Part shown: positions 25,311 to 37,261 of the stretch, piece by piece
Layout: each line of letters starts with the position of its first letter
Position numbering within the stretch: the stretch's first letter is position 1
Source: Siniperca chuatsi
Taxonomy: Eukaryota > Chordata > Actinopteri > Centrarchiformes > Sinipercidae
DNA: 64,000 nt
Reading direction: 5' to 3'
NCBI RefSeq assembly: GCF_020085105.1
Contig: NC_058046.1
Span: 21,807,175-21,871,174 of the forward strand
Notes under the pieces: model-generated
Databases searched by the model: none
What the model saw: only the letters and a program-made list of their open reading frames with translations
Told to the model about the DNA's origin: nothing
Made by a program: the position numbers and the translations under genes

Positions 25311-25333
<23 letters not shown>

Positions 25334-25440
25334 CAGTGTGATGAACTGTCTGTCAATCATAGTCAGAGGTAATTATTTCGTCACCCCGCTGGGTGTGAGT
25401 GTGTGTCAGGAACTCTGACCCGGAGACCCGGGTTTGGGTT

Positions 25441-25501
<61 letters not shown>
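25305..25501. repeat. Paired (GT)n and (CA)n microsatellites
   Basis: GT array at about 25305-25334 and a longer CA array at 25446-25501, about 110 bp apart and in opposite orientation on the same strand. The pair could itself fold. They generate the Cys/Val-rich ORFs seen here. Confidence 0.9.
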
Positions 25502-25502
<1 letters not shown>

Positions 25503-25585
25503 TCTTCCCCCAGAGAGTGGAGAGGTCCCATGTCCCTGCAAGGATGGTCCATTGGCCACCTGACTAACCACTTTGCTGACCAGGA

Positions 25586-25705
25586 TGAGGTGTATGTTTA
25601 TGTCTTTTTGTGAATATGTGTGCAAACACTCTTTGCGGATTTTTGTTTTAATCCGCAAAGAGTGTTTGCACACATATTCACAAAAAGACACAAACATACA
25701 CCTCA
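25586..25705. repeat. Near-perfect 56-bp inverted repeat with 8-bp loop
   Basis: Left arm 25586-25641, loop 25642-25649 (TTTGTTTT), right arm 25650-25705. The arms are exact reverse complements except for one base (GTTTATGTC against GTTTGTGTC). Such near identity implies recent origin or constraint. The sequence has no target duplication or terminal motif that I can see. A transcript would fold into a long hairpin. Confidence 0.95.
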
Positions 25706-25932
25706 ACCTAATTATGATAAAGTGGAGAATATTAGATTTTTTCCCCCTTTTTCTTTTCTCAACAGATGACAACTCATAATGAACATACCGTGTTTGGCAC
25801 ATTTGGTAACAAGTAGAAAGATTTGTGCTCATACAAGTAGAGTCATGTCTGCTATATATTTCTAACGAGAAAGTATGCATTTTAATGTATCTTTATATGT
25901 ATAAATAACTAATATGTGCTTACATTTGTGCC

Positions 25933-25960
25933 TCTGTGTGTGTGTGTGTGTGTGTGTGTA
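25933..25960 (+). repeat. (GT)n microsatellite
   Basis: About 12 GT units ending GTATGTTGG. Confidence 0.9.
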
Positions 25961-26039
25961 TGTTGGACAGTGTGACGAGTGGAGACAGAGTGGGGCAGAA
26001 CCCCTGGGAGATCAAGTAATCCTGCAGGCAGCACAATGG

Positions 26040-26260
26040 ACACCCCTGGCTAGGGTCCTTTCTGTCAGACTATTGGAGGCAGGGGGCAGATAACAGCATA
26101 ACGCCATGTTTCAGTGGCTGATTAAGTCAGGCTGTGTTTTGTCTCTTGTCAGTCTGATTTACAGGATTGATTGCCATAAACAGCTTTGATTAATTTAGCA
26201 AATGAGATTGAGGCCATTGATGAGAGACGAGACATTCATGAACATCAGTGAATATCAATT
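26040..26260. promoter_or_regulatory. Candidate conserved non-coding element A
   Basis: High-complexity, non-repetitive sequence with homeodomain-like motifs (GGCTGATTAAGTCAG, TTTGATTAATTTAGC, GGATTGATTG) and GACTATTGGAGGC at 26068-26080, a 13-mer that recurs exactly in candidate element B. No ORF or repeat features. The regulatory reading is inferred from texture alone. Confidence 0.28.
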
Positions 26261-27089
26261 TCAAGAATGTTTTTCAGGACAACAGGCTTCTTATCTTTGC
26301 AAATACACTTGTGAGATGCAAATTTACATTTCATAAGATGTGCATGTGATGCATCATTCTCGCAGTAGAATGAGATTTGTACCAGACTAAATAAATCATT
26401 CCTGTGGCCCAGTATAAGTTATACTATATTCAGGTTAAAAGAAGCAGATCTTCTAATCATTTTATTTCTTTACATAACAGTATAGTGGATGTGTTTAACT
26501 TGATGACCTGCTAGGTTGGAAAGTAAACATTTGGGTCCTAAACTGGTCCTGAATGTTCTTTTGTCCTTAATTGTTCTTTATCCGTTATGTGTAAACACAT
26601 CATGGAGACAGCAAGTACAGAAGATCTCATATTGAAAAGGCCCTTCACCTACAGTGACCAGATGTTCTCACTGTCCAGGTGGCACTCTGTGCCTGGTTAG
26701 TGCTATCTACAGAGATTTTCTTATTTTAAATGGAAATGATAAATTTTAGCTTCCTTCAAAATAGTTTTAATATTCCTCACTGTGTTTATTGCCTTGTTTC
26801 CTTCCCAAGAGTACAAACTGTGGTTATCTCTCCCACCACAACAGAGTAGCAGGGTTGCTTTGCCTTCTGAAAAACATTTATTGTATACTGACCCCACTGA
26901 CCGACATCAATTATCGAAGCCAAATAATCGGCACCAAACCGCCAGGCTTGAACAAATCTTACCAGTATGATCCAATAGACACTGCCTCTGTGAATAAACA
27001 ATAACAGAAAACTCCTATTTTAATCACATCTAAACCAAAAAGCTTGCTCTTCATTTTCCCACAGGAGTGAAATAAAAGCTTCAACAATA

Positions 27090-27430
27090 ACCAGCACATA
27101 CATGTGTCTCGCTCCATAAACTCCACCACACGCTGTGAGCTAAATTGATAGAGAGTAACCCAAGAATGAAAATTAAAACACTGTCACCTTGTTTTTGAAG
27201 ATGAAAGATGCCGAGTAAAAAGAAAAGTGAGCGGCGCGTTATTGGATTAGCAGCTGACACAATCGCATCTGTGCAGATTTGCCTCTGTGCTGTAAATGTA
27301 ATTGTGGGCAATAACATGTCGATTAAGGGGCCGTGGCTGGACTATTGGAGGCTTTGTGTGAGTCTGCAGAGGAGGTGATTAGATTAGTGAGGGCCGGAAT
27401 GGGAAGCCTGTGGGAAAGGGAGTGAATACT
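27090..27430. promoter_or_regulatory. Candidate conserved non-coding element B (E-box plus RBPJ motif)
   Basis: High-complexity sequence with the E-box CAGCTG (27251-27256), OTX-like GGATTAG, GCATCTG, SOX-like TAATTGTGGG and an exact RBPJ/Su(H)-type TGTGGGAAA (27409-27417). E-box plus RBPJ is the combination expected of a Notch-tuned proneural target enhancer. The 13-mer GACTATTGGAGGC recurs at 27340-27352. Orthology and function are not shown. Confidence 0.33.
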
Positions 27431-27659
27431 GATGAGAAGGTCCAGAAGTCGAAAAGAAACACTTTTTCCACATGATATATTGGTTTCGTTTCACTTCTCT
27501 TCAACAACATCAGAAGGCATCGAGAAAAATGTGGTGATTTGTAATGGGGGGTGGGGGTGGGGTTGTTTGTTTTGTCTAATCAAGGATAGATAAGTGTGGG
27601 AAGATGACAATGACAGACATCATAGTTCCTAATAGCTTTTACTTTCTTTCATCTAGCAG

Positions 27660-27736
27660 CGAGCACCATTCTACAGAGGGGACAAGGGCCGGAAGAGATC
27701 CTGATCAGAGTGAAATATTGCATCTTCAATTCTTTG
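27660..27736 (+). ncRNA. Possible 77-nt internal exon of an unannotated transcript
   Basis: Flanked by a good acceptor (pyrimidine-rich TTTACTTTCTTTCATCTAGCAG) and an excellent donor (TTTG|GTAAGT). About 880 bp downstream another strong acceptor occurs at 28614 (TGTCTCCCCCCAG). One frame is open across the 77 nt, but it does not continue into the downstream acceptor, so a spliced long non-coding RNA is more likely than a protein. No upstream or terminal exon is identified. Speculative. Confidence 0.18.
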
Positions 27737-28019
27737 GTAAGTAATACCACTTTCACACATAAATATTGTGTTTAACAGTGGCTCATAATCCCACATTAAA
27801 ACTTTTTAGAATGCCATCACAGGCTAATTGCTAAACCCAGGTCTGCAATTTAGTTACAACAGCACTATTACAGAAGATGTGGATGAACTGAGTTTCAGGT
27901 AAACTTTTCCAAATCCAACAAAGCAGTACAGAGACGCTAGCATTACCCTCAACTTTGATTTTGCTTTGCTAGTAGCCTCTGGGGCCGGTGTTACACCAGC
28001 TTCCACAGTGGATGTGTCA

Positions 28020-29841
28020 GCCTTAAGGGGAACTTTTTCTAGGGAAATATAGTAACTTAGCTAATAACATGCTAGCACTTGCCCTGGTAGGTACCACTGT
28101 TGTAAGTACTGTGAGTAAGCTAGTTAGCCAGGTCTGCTAAATGTAGTGCCTTACATTAAAGCAGACACACCCACTTTTAAATCCATTCCTTACACTTTTG
28201 TCTTGTGTTTTTTGTTTGAAAAGACGAAAAAAAGACACAATACTTTAAAATGCAATACTTGAAACTCTTGTACTACTGTATACCAAGTAGCCCAATGTAC
28301 CTCACTTCAACATGTAAAGAAATCCAAAGCTTGACAGACCTGCCTTGCCTAAATATGGTTGCTAATATATCATTAGCTAATATATCACTAGCAACCATGC
28401 TGTTAACGTTGCTGTTTGAGGGAGGGGTTTAGCAAACAGTCAACTGGACAGTTTTCAGTTACAAACATGGCCTCAGCTGTAGACGTCAATTTTTTCTCTT
28501 GGCAGTGATAAAAACATCTACCTTTATTTCTGCATGCTATGCCTCCTTTCACCTCATGTTACTTCTTCCCTGTCTCCACCTCTTGATCTCCTTCCTCCAT
28601 CTGTCTCCCCCCAGACGACCAAGGAAAGGCCTCTCTGATTTCCACCTGACAGCGGTCAGCGAGAAGATTGGTGCGAATGAAAACATGACCTTTGTCAGGC
28701 GGGGTCTCTGACAGAGAACTCTGGGTACACTGATCAGGACTGATAAAACCTCAAGGAAGAGGATACTGCACACTCACACAAAGACTTATCTCCAAGTACA
28801 CTGATCAGCAATGATAAAGCCATAGGAGGATAAGGGAGAGCAGTGGAGTGGCAAACAAGCACCATTAAGGTTATTCTATTCATACTTAGAGAGAGAGAGA
28901 GAGACCAAAAGAGACAGAGCAGGGGAGCAGTTAAGTGGCTAACAAGACCCATTAGTACTACTCAGACTTTCTGAGTGATGGTTGGCAGACAGACTGACTG
29001 ACTGACTAGCTTGCTGATTGACATGGGCTGAAAGGGAGGGGGAGGGAAAAAAAGGAAAGTATAGGAGATGATAATAATAATAACTTCAAATGCACACAAA
29101 TAACTTGATTAGTTTGAACACCTGGTTTAATTTAATTAAAGTGTTAATGTGACTAAAAGAGAAAATTAAGTTTTTATAAAAAGTAATTTACCAGAATGTG
29201 ACCATGCAAAACACTGCCAGACGATGTCACATTGTCTGCATTTATTTTATTTTTTTTGTGTTGAAATGACCAGAACACAACCTAAGTCTTGTTAATGGAT
29301 GTCTGCCATGAGCAAAATGTATCATGATGTGTGGATATCTCTCTTGCAAACTTGGCATGTTGGCTACATGACTCTTGTGCATTAGTAAAAACTAATCTAT
29401 CTGAAATACACAAGAATTAAAGGATCAAGGAGTTGGGTGGGGAAGAAAGGCAGGTGTAGGTGGCAGTGGGAAGAAAGAGAAGGATCAGTGGAGGGAGGAG
29501 AGTGCATGGGGATACAGTGCAAAGGGCTGGCTAACCTTTCAGATCTGTCCCATTGTCCCACATTAAAAGCATCAGCGTCCATTGTGAGAGCACGGGGGCA
29601 AGATCTCTCCGTGAGCAGAGGGAAGTTAGAGAAAGAAGAGAGAGGAAAGAAGTAGAGAACGACAGAAAGCTGAAGTAAGAGAATGTGACCGGAGCATAAA
29701 TCCAGTGCAAACGAAAAAGTATGATGGGGAGAAAGAGAGGAAAGAAGAGGGGGGTGAAGGTAAAACAAGTTGGGGTGTGTGCACAAGATAAACGGCCCCT
29801 CCTCTTTACCTCATGCTTGGCTGCTTCAGGATGGAGAGAGA

Positions 29842-29886
<45 letters not shown>

Positions 29887-30775
29887 AGGGAGGGGATGGG
29901 GGAAGAATAGAGGGTCACACTAGACAGTGGGGGCTTTGTGGGCACTTATCAGAAACTGATGGCAAAGCAGTGGGCCCAGAGAAGAGAGACAGTGAATAGA
30001 AAGGGATGTAGGTGTGTGTGTGTGTGTGCTTCTGCTTGTTGGACTGGGGATGTGGAAGAGCATGAGGAATGAAAGAATAGAGGTGATGCAAATAGAGATG
30101 AGACAAGGAACTGTGAAGAGCGAAAAGGGGTAAAATAGAATGGGAAAGAATGGCAAGTGCAACAAGTAGCAGCATAGCACCCTGTAGATCACTTTACCAA
30201 CCTGAATGCACCTTCAGGGGAGACTGGGGAAGAGAGGGAAGGAGGGAGCACAGGGACACCAACAAAGAGCGAGAAGGTCAAGGAGAGGTATATGATATGG
30301 AGGGAGAGAAAATGGAAGGCGGAGGAAGGAAAGGACCGGAGAAGATTGGGTTACCCAGCAGGAAAGGTCCAGTGTCTTGTCCATCAAGGTGGTGTTTCAC
30401 AGAGAGTGACTCTGCTGTGAATGTCAGAGAAATCAGGGTTTGTGGTGAAAATGTACCGGGGCACTGAAAGAAAAGTTCATTTTTGTTGTTGTGCCTCACT
30501 TTTTAACTCCATCTCTCTCCTTCACTTTCCCACTTACACACACACAGACACACAAACACACTCAGTCAGCGGCAGCTCCCAGCTCCCCGTGGTGCGCCTG
30601 CTGAGAGGGGTCGTGTCAGACATCAACTCCCGTCGCGTCAGCTCTTTTTCTCCCACAATTCAACACAGCTGAGGCTGTCACCACGCTAACCTCCCTTCCC
30701 CCCAAAAAAGGCCCAGACACTGGCCCCTAACATTCACAGAGACACACATATTTATGATGTACACACAGTCAAAAT

Positions 30776-30807
<32 letters not shown>

Positions 30808-30963
30808 TCACACATCTTATCAAATACCCACATTTAGATGCAGCGGCGTCCCAGAGGAGACAGACCCCCAACTGGTGTCCACCAGCAGGGTTGCTGATCC
30901 TGTGCTGACATTCCCATCTCAGTCGTCTCAACCTCCCTGTCAGTTTACAGAATAGAGAGACCA

Positions 30964-31022
<59 letters not shown>

Positions 31023-31880
31023 CATACACAGTCACAGTTGTCGCAACTAGTCTGCCAGCTAAAAGAAAAGCTTTATGAGTTTTTCATTCTCTTTCTACTC
31101 TCTCTTCTCTTCTTCTCTTCAGATATGGTAACTTTATAAGTTCAAAATTTTGTTACACTTCGCAGATGCACATTTTGCAGTTATTAGACTGGAAGTGACT
31201 TCCTAAAAAATCTACTACATCTATGATTGCAAAGTCTCTCCAACTGCTGTCAAATATGATGATGCAAGCAAATGTCAGTATACTCCAAATATCTTGAATA
31301 TTTGAAAAATGACAAATGGAGGAACCTTTGAGGTAGTGGAAGGAGAATAAGAAGTCAACCAAAAACACACCAAACACCAAAAGTAAGACTATTTCAGAGA
31401 AATGGTAATCATTTGCCATTGGTGAACAACTGCAGGCAATGGTGTATTGTGTGAAAAGAGTTTGGCTGGTTAGCCTGCACACACTGCAGTGATCAAAGCC
31501 AAATCTTGCAGTAAGTTTGCCATTTTGCGTTTGAAAACACAAATTAAATTTGTTACAGTCCACCAGTTAAATGTAAAGCGCCCACTGACTTCATGTTTGT
31601 CAGAGAAGGCATGCATGTCTGCATCTCAAGGCCAATCTAAACTGGAAAGACAACAGAGAGAGATGCTAAAGTGAATATATATTTTATAGGAGTAGCTATG
31701 TTGATTCTCCATATTTTGAGCATGATTATGTGAGCAATCCAGATGGGACACCCACTGCTTGGCACTGTTAACTATATTTTTCAAACCACTTAAGCCCCTG
31801 ACAAAGTAGAATAATGAATCATATAGCTCACAATATTATATGTCTAAATGACAGAGACATAATTGGCATCATTTGATTCA
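28020..31880. other. Gene-free intergenic DNA with microsatellites
   Basis: Includes ATATCA-TTAGCTAAT direct repeats at 28357-28392, a GA array at 29845-29880, purine-rich strand at 29430-30330, CA arrays at 30776-30805 and 30966-31018, and a GC-richer patch at 29520-29620 with two SOX-like CATTGT motifs (CCCATTGTCCC and TCCATTGTGAG). No gene recognised. Confidence 0.45.
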
Positions 31881-31887
31881 AACAATG

Positions 31888-31985
31888 GCAGACAGGAGGA
31901 CAATGCAAAGGCATGCAGTGCCAACAAAGCTCCGTCTGAACAACGTTCTGTAAGGCTGCCTGGGGATCAGTCATTGTCCCCCTGT
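31888..31985 (+). repeat. Diverged duplicated non-coding element, copy 1
   Basis: About 80% identical by eye to 32290-32389, offset 402 bp, same orientation. Shared blocks include ACAGGAGGACAAT, AACAAAGCTC, GTTCTGTAAGGC and GATCAGTCATTGTC. The last block contains a SOX-like CATTGT. Both copies lack coding potential. Confidence 0.8.
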
Positions 31986-32289
31986 CTTTCTGCACGTCTC
32001 CTTCTGTTTAATTAAAACACTGTGATAATGTGACAGACCCAACAAAGTTGACTGAAGCCACTGATTTCTGCTGCCATAGAAAAGAGTGAAAAACAAAGGG
32101 CAACCTTTTAGTTATATCACACTTGAGGTAAATGCAAACTTTTCGTCTTTTCAGACATGATTGTAAATAATAATAAAAAATTGTCCAGGATGCTAAGGAT
32201 GCTATCCTGATAAAACAAATGAGCAGTTTACAGCATTTAAGGTGTCACATTTATGATATAGACAAAATTAACATTGTCTGATTAAGGGG

Positions 32290-32389
32290 TGCAAACAGGA
32301 GGACAATACGGAGGAATGCAGCGCTAACAAAGCTCAGTTTGACTGATGTTCTGTAAGGCAGCCAGGAGGATCAGTCATTGTCTCTCTGT
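32290..32389 (+). repeat. Diverged duplicated non-coding element, copy 2
   Basis: Partner of 31888-31985 with the shared blocks retained, including GATCAGTCATTGTC. The flanks right of the block differ (copy 2 runs into GTGATTGGTTGGTTG with a CCAAT-like site). The best-preserved blocks are separated by more variable positions, a pattern that could reflect constraint on motifs. Confidence 0.8.
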
Positions 32390-33026
32390 GATTGGTTGGT
32401 TGTCTTGGCTGCTCCGCAGCATCACCTCCAGCAACATGGGAATTCTCCCCTGCTGCTGTTTCTCTTTGCCTGCAGAGTGAGAGTGTGGTTACATGAGTGA
32501 TGACTAAACAAAAGCAGTACAAAAGAAGTCAAATGAGTAAGTTATCTGACAGCAGATATCGAAGAGGATTTGAGAGTGTTTTAATGATATCAGCATGGAA
32601 GTGTGGAAATTATGGAGACATCCAAAGGAAATTCGTTGCTTCAATATGTACAGTATATTGCTGCAAGCCCCAAGTCCCTTCGGCCAGCTTTGTGCACCAA
32701 AGGTAAATCAACGATCATCATGTTAATATACCACTTTATGCATTAAATTATCAAGAGTCATACATTAGCTATGCATAAACTACTAAACGATTATTACCAA
32801 ACATTCACACCTGTAAGTTTGAAAGGTGCATGATGAAAGTTAGTGGTTTTCCTCTTCAGAGAACAGCAGTTGTGGTCAGCTTGACTTTGTCAGTTACAAT
32901 GGATTGCAATGGTGAAAATGATAAAAACTTCTCACACAGCTCCTGCAGCACTTCTCCACTGTTCACCTGTATGCTCAGTATGTTACAAATGCTTACATTT
33001 ATATGTACTGTATATATACACTGCTT
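32390..33026. other. Intergenic DNA
   Basis: Non-coding. Nothing recognised beyond AT-rich unique sequence. Confidence 0.4.
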
Positions 33027-33395
33027 CCATTGGTGGAAGAAGTACTCAAATCTTTTACTTGAGTAGCAATACTACAGTGAAAAAATACAAAAGTCCTGCA
33101 TTCAAACTCTTACTTAAGTAAAAGTACAAAAGTATTTGCATCAAAATATACTCATTATACAGAATGGCCTATTTCTGAATAATGTGTGTTATATTACTGG
33201 ATTATAATTATTGATGCATTAATGTGTACATCACTTTAATGTTGCAGCTGGTAAAAGTGGAGCTAATTTTAATTACTTTATATACTGCTAGGAAGCTTAA
33301 CCTATAATAATATATCAGAATTTATTAGTTGATCATATATAATAATAAAGTTATCAAATAAATGTAGTGGAAAAAAGTACAATATTTGCCTCAGA
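33027..33395 (+). mobile_element. Non-autonomous DNA transposon relic (copy 2 of 2)
   Basis: Opens with CATTGGTGGAAGAAGTACTC, then AAAGTCCTGCATTCAAA, TTACTTAAGTAAAAGTAC, TAATGTTGCAGCTGGTAAAA and AAATGTAGTGGAAAAAAGTA. It shares blocks with the relic at 5836-6183 but is less decayed and covers the other end of the element. This is a high-copy percomorph repeat with a CAG-GGTGGAA type terminus, probably hAT-like. Its right end is missing. Confidence 0.7.
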
Positions 33396-33468
33396 CCTGC
33401 TAGACTTGCAGTGACTCTTCAACAGGCCAGTATGTATATGGAACTTTCAATGTTCAAACGTGGCCAAT

Positions 33469-33631
<163 letters not shown>

Positions 33632-34817
33632 GCATACAGCCATGGTAGTAGTACCATTTCTTTGTGTTATTGCTATTGGCTTTAACCACGTTATGACTCA
33701 TTTTAAACCAGTTTGGTTGCCCCAGTGACTTTCTTTCATGCCAAGTATACCCTGGGGCATATTATTGGTTTGCACACAGTATCATTGCTTCAGATGAAAT
33801 TGTAATGGTTTGTATATTAGCTACAATGATCTGCTTGCTCTGATGTCAATACATCCAATTCTGTTGAGCCCTTGACAAAAATTAACATTTTTCCACTGCT
33901 GTCATATGAAAATAATATTAAATAGACTGGCGATGTTTACCTACAACCTTTCTCTATGGCCCTTGTATATATCCCTTTAGAGATAACACAGACAAGATAT
34001 CATAGAGAGAATCTATCTGTCTATCTATCTCAGAGTGCATTTCTTTGTCTCTGTTCTCTGTCTCTCTCTCACCTCAAAGCCATATCAGTCAGAGTCGACG
34101 GCTACAATTATTTTCAACATGAAATGTCTTTTGCCCTTAGAAAGACCCTTCATAAGTGGTGGTGTGTGTATGTCTCTCTCTGTATTTCTTGGGGGTGAGG
34201 GTGGGGTGTGGGGAGTGGTTACATCCCAGACGTGTTACCACGGTGACAAGGTGCTCCCTGCCGCCGTCGGGTCTCGGCCAAGTTGGGCGCCATGGTGACT
34301 GGGTGGTGACAGACTTTGTGACGAGTCTGCTGGGACACCATGGTTGGGTCAACCTTAAAAACACATGCATACGCAGACACACAACGCAATGCATGCACTT
34401 ACACACGCGTTCGACACAGGTATTCAGTATAAAAAAGTAAGGTTCACATAATTAACACATAGGATATGCAGATGCAAGCTTTTTAAATATTGCATGCATA
34501 CATGTACAGTACAGTATGTACATGTACAGTATGAGAAGTAATCACACACACAGTATGTCCGCTCAACTCCAACACGCTGTACTAGTGTCTGTGCTAGTGT
34601 TTGTGTGTGTGTGTGTGTGTATACTTGCCTGTGTGCATGCATTTTGTGTGACTACTGATATTAAATTGAAAATTTGTTTTCAATAGCAGTAGAACGTCAT
34701 ATCACCTGCTTCCCTTTTGCAGTGTGAAAGATTGCAGGCTTTTATCTCAGTTATCGCCTCTAGCCAAAAAATCCATTAAAACATCCACAGTACTTATATA
34801 CTTTTGTTGATGCTATC

Positions 34818-34850
<33 letters not shown>

Positions 34851-36420
34851 ATGTTAATGACTTGCCTCAGCATTGAGACGGCCTGGTGATTTATATTTCT
34901 GTGTTGTTGCATATGCGCCTGCTTGTCTGTGTGTGTGGGTGTGTACGTTTCCATAAACACATAGACTCCTACGTAGTAGATAGACACATACGCAACAACC
35001 CTGACAAAACAAAACAAAGGGGAAAAAAATAAACGTCTGTCCTAATGCAGATGTAAGACGCACACATGCATATACACACAAAACCTTGACCAGGAGGACA
35101 GGAGAAGGCAAGGAGCCACAGTTTGAGCTTCCTGCTGTGAGGGGTCATGACCCCTATCAGACTCTGTGTCAGTCTGCCTATTGTGCCCTGGGTAGAGCAC
35201 AAACACACACACACATACACACATGCATTAACTTACATGGTCTCCATGACGATGGTGGGGGCGACAGTAAGGCGGCAGGATGGCGCTGTAGTTTTCTGAT
35301 GAGAGGACCCAACCTAATCATCATAATATATTCACTGTATCTGAGTAAAATCTACAGGTGTAAGTACATTAGTGGTGAAGTGTTTACATATCTGTGAAAT
35401 GTGGGTTAGGACAACATAGGGGGATCATGCAAATAGTGTGATATACTGTACATTATATATAAACTGATATTATATTATGTGTTTTAAATCAATCACTGTG
35501 CAAATAAGTTTGACTCCAGTTATTCCAGAGAAGTGGATGTCAAAAGATTGGAGTTTGTGTACAAATAAGTACAAGTACGGGTAAATAAACTTGTTTCCAA
35601 TCAGACATAGAAAAAGGCTTAAAAATCAGCAACCAAACCACCAGCGAGCGAAAAGACATATTTTCTTATTTTATTTATTTTTGAAATCTTGTGAAATATC
35701 ACTAATACTGAGGAATAAATAGTTTGAGGCAGTGTGGCAGGGAAGGGGGGCATCTGCCATTGACTTTGACAGTCAAGACCAAATGAAGAAAGGAGATACA
35801 ATGGCCGTGGTGAATTCTGAGGGAAGTAACGCATCAATGTGAGTACGTTACCCTTAAAAATTAACATTGCAACTCTGATACAATCCTGTGTAACAGAATG
35901 GCATTCACTTGAACATGTTATAATGTTTAGCAGTTTTGACAGACCAATCTGTGTTAGTGAACATGCACAAGTCTTTCCGTAAATTAAGAAGGCTGAACCT
36001 TGCAATGGGCCACAGGGACCCAGCACATGAGAGTTCTTCTGTAAGAGTAAAAGTATAAGAATAGTATAGGATTTCAGACATGTGTAATTATAGTTATTCT
36101 GTATTTGTCCTCACACAATTATCATCAATGAGAGCACACAAAACACACCCACACACAGAGGAAGAAGGTACACAGGGACAGTGTTCAATACTTGCAGGTA
36201 GAGCTCATCACATACCCTTATCCCATCTCAGGGAATGTGTATCTGCTGCCCCCCTTTGATCAGTAAATGTATGACTGACTCTGACTTCACCAGAAAAATA
36301 TGGTCAGTTTCCCATCTGAGTGTGGCATCTAGTGGACAACATACAGAAACAGCTGAATTTGACTAAAATAACAAGGAAGAGAAAGAAAAAAAGTTCTATT
36401 TTATTTCTTATAAAACTGAT
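33632..36420. other. Gene-free intergenic DNA
   Basis: GT arrays at 34601-34621 and 34820-34850. A GC-rich patch at 34230-34345 contains an imperfect palindrome GTTACCACGGTGAC (34234-34247) that resembles an RFX X-box. No gene seen. Confidence 0.4.
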
Positions 36421-36570
36421 TTGTCAAACACAGGTGAAACTAATAACATTGGTAATGGCTGCATTCCATTCAGGTGCACTATTGCTATTATGGTTTACTG
36501 GCACACCTAAATGGAATAGAGCCATTACTAATGTTATTAGTTACATCTTTGCTTTCTCTGGTTTGACAAG
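36421..36570. mobile_element. MITE-like palindromic element
   Basis: A 150-bp sequence with terminal TTGTCAAAC (left) and GTTTGACAAG (right) in inverted orientation, and long internal arms of about 40 bp (36438-36477 against 36504-36543). The arms share AACTAATAACATT, GTAATGGCT and ATTCCATT with about four mismatches. It encodes nothing. The structure is that of a foldback or MITE element; the superfamily is not determined. Confidence 0.65.
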
Positions 36571-37261
36571 TTAAAACATGTGCAGTGAGAAAGGCCTATT
36601 GAAAAAGATAAGCGACAGCAGAGATTGATTTAAATTTAAGTACATTTGAATACAGAAAATGTACCAAATTGGATGACAAAAAATATTAAGAAATCAATGT
36701 TCAAATATAATGGCATTATTATTTGATTTACTTTTATCATCCAAACTCTATTTACTTCACCCTCCCAAGACAAACTTGGGATGCAACTGACTTTTGTTCC
36801 CTGACAAAACCAGCCACCCCCTCCAAGGTTAACAACAGACTTGTTTTCATTACACTTACATGGATGTGACTGATTAAATTCTTACAGATTCAGAAGAGTT
36901 TACCTACCCAATCTATAACTCTTGAAAAATGAAGTGCATGAACATTTTCTGTAGAAAATCAATGTTCCTGTTGCTGAGTTGCAGCTCTTTTGTCTTGCAC
37001 CCACAAAGGTTAAATTGTATCACAAGAAAAAAAACTGATTTTGTGGAGTTTTGCAATTTCGACCCTGTTTACCCAACATGGAATTCCTCGCAGCAGCAGC
37101 AGCAGCGAGATCATCATCTGTTGTTTTTATATGTTTAAATATTGTTTCTTGTGTTTTCCTAATTATAACTGTAACTATATTCACTGCTCTTATGTAAATA
37201 TTATAATATTCTTCTCCCCCTACTTAAAAAAAAGTGTTTATTTATTATCAAAACAAACTGC

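Noticed and set aside
25586-25705. Annotating the long hairpin as a microRNA gene
   Set aside because: The near-perfect stem is unlike typical imperfect animal pre-miRNAs and nothing shows expression, so it is reported only as an inverted repeat.
25353-25880. 175-codon minus-strand frame
   Set aside because: It is made of a CA/GT microsatellite (Cys-Val repeats) and both arms of the inverted repeat, so it is not a gene.
31888-32389. Calling the duplicated block a known transposon
   Set aside because: No termini, target duplication or promoter boxes are visible, and I do not recognise the family.
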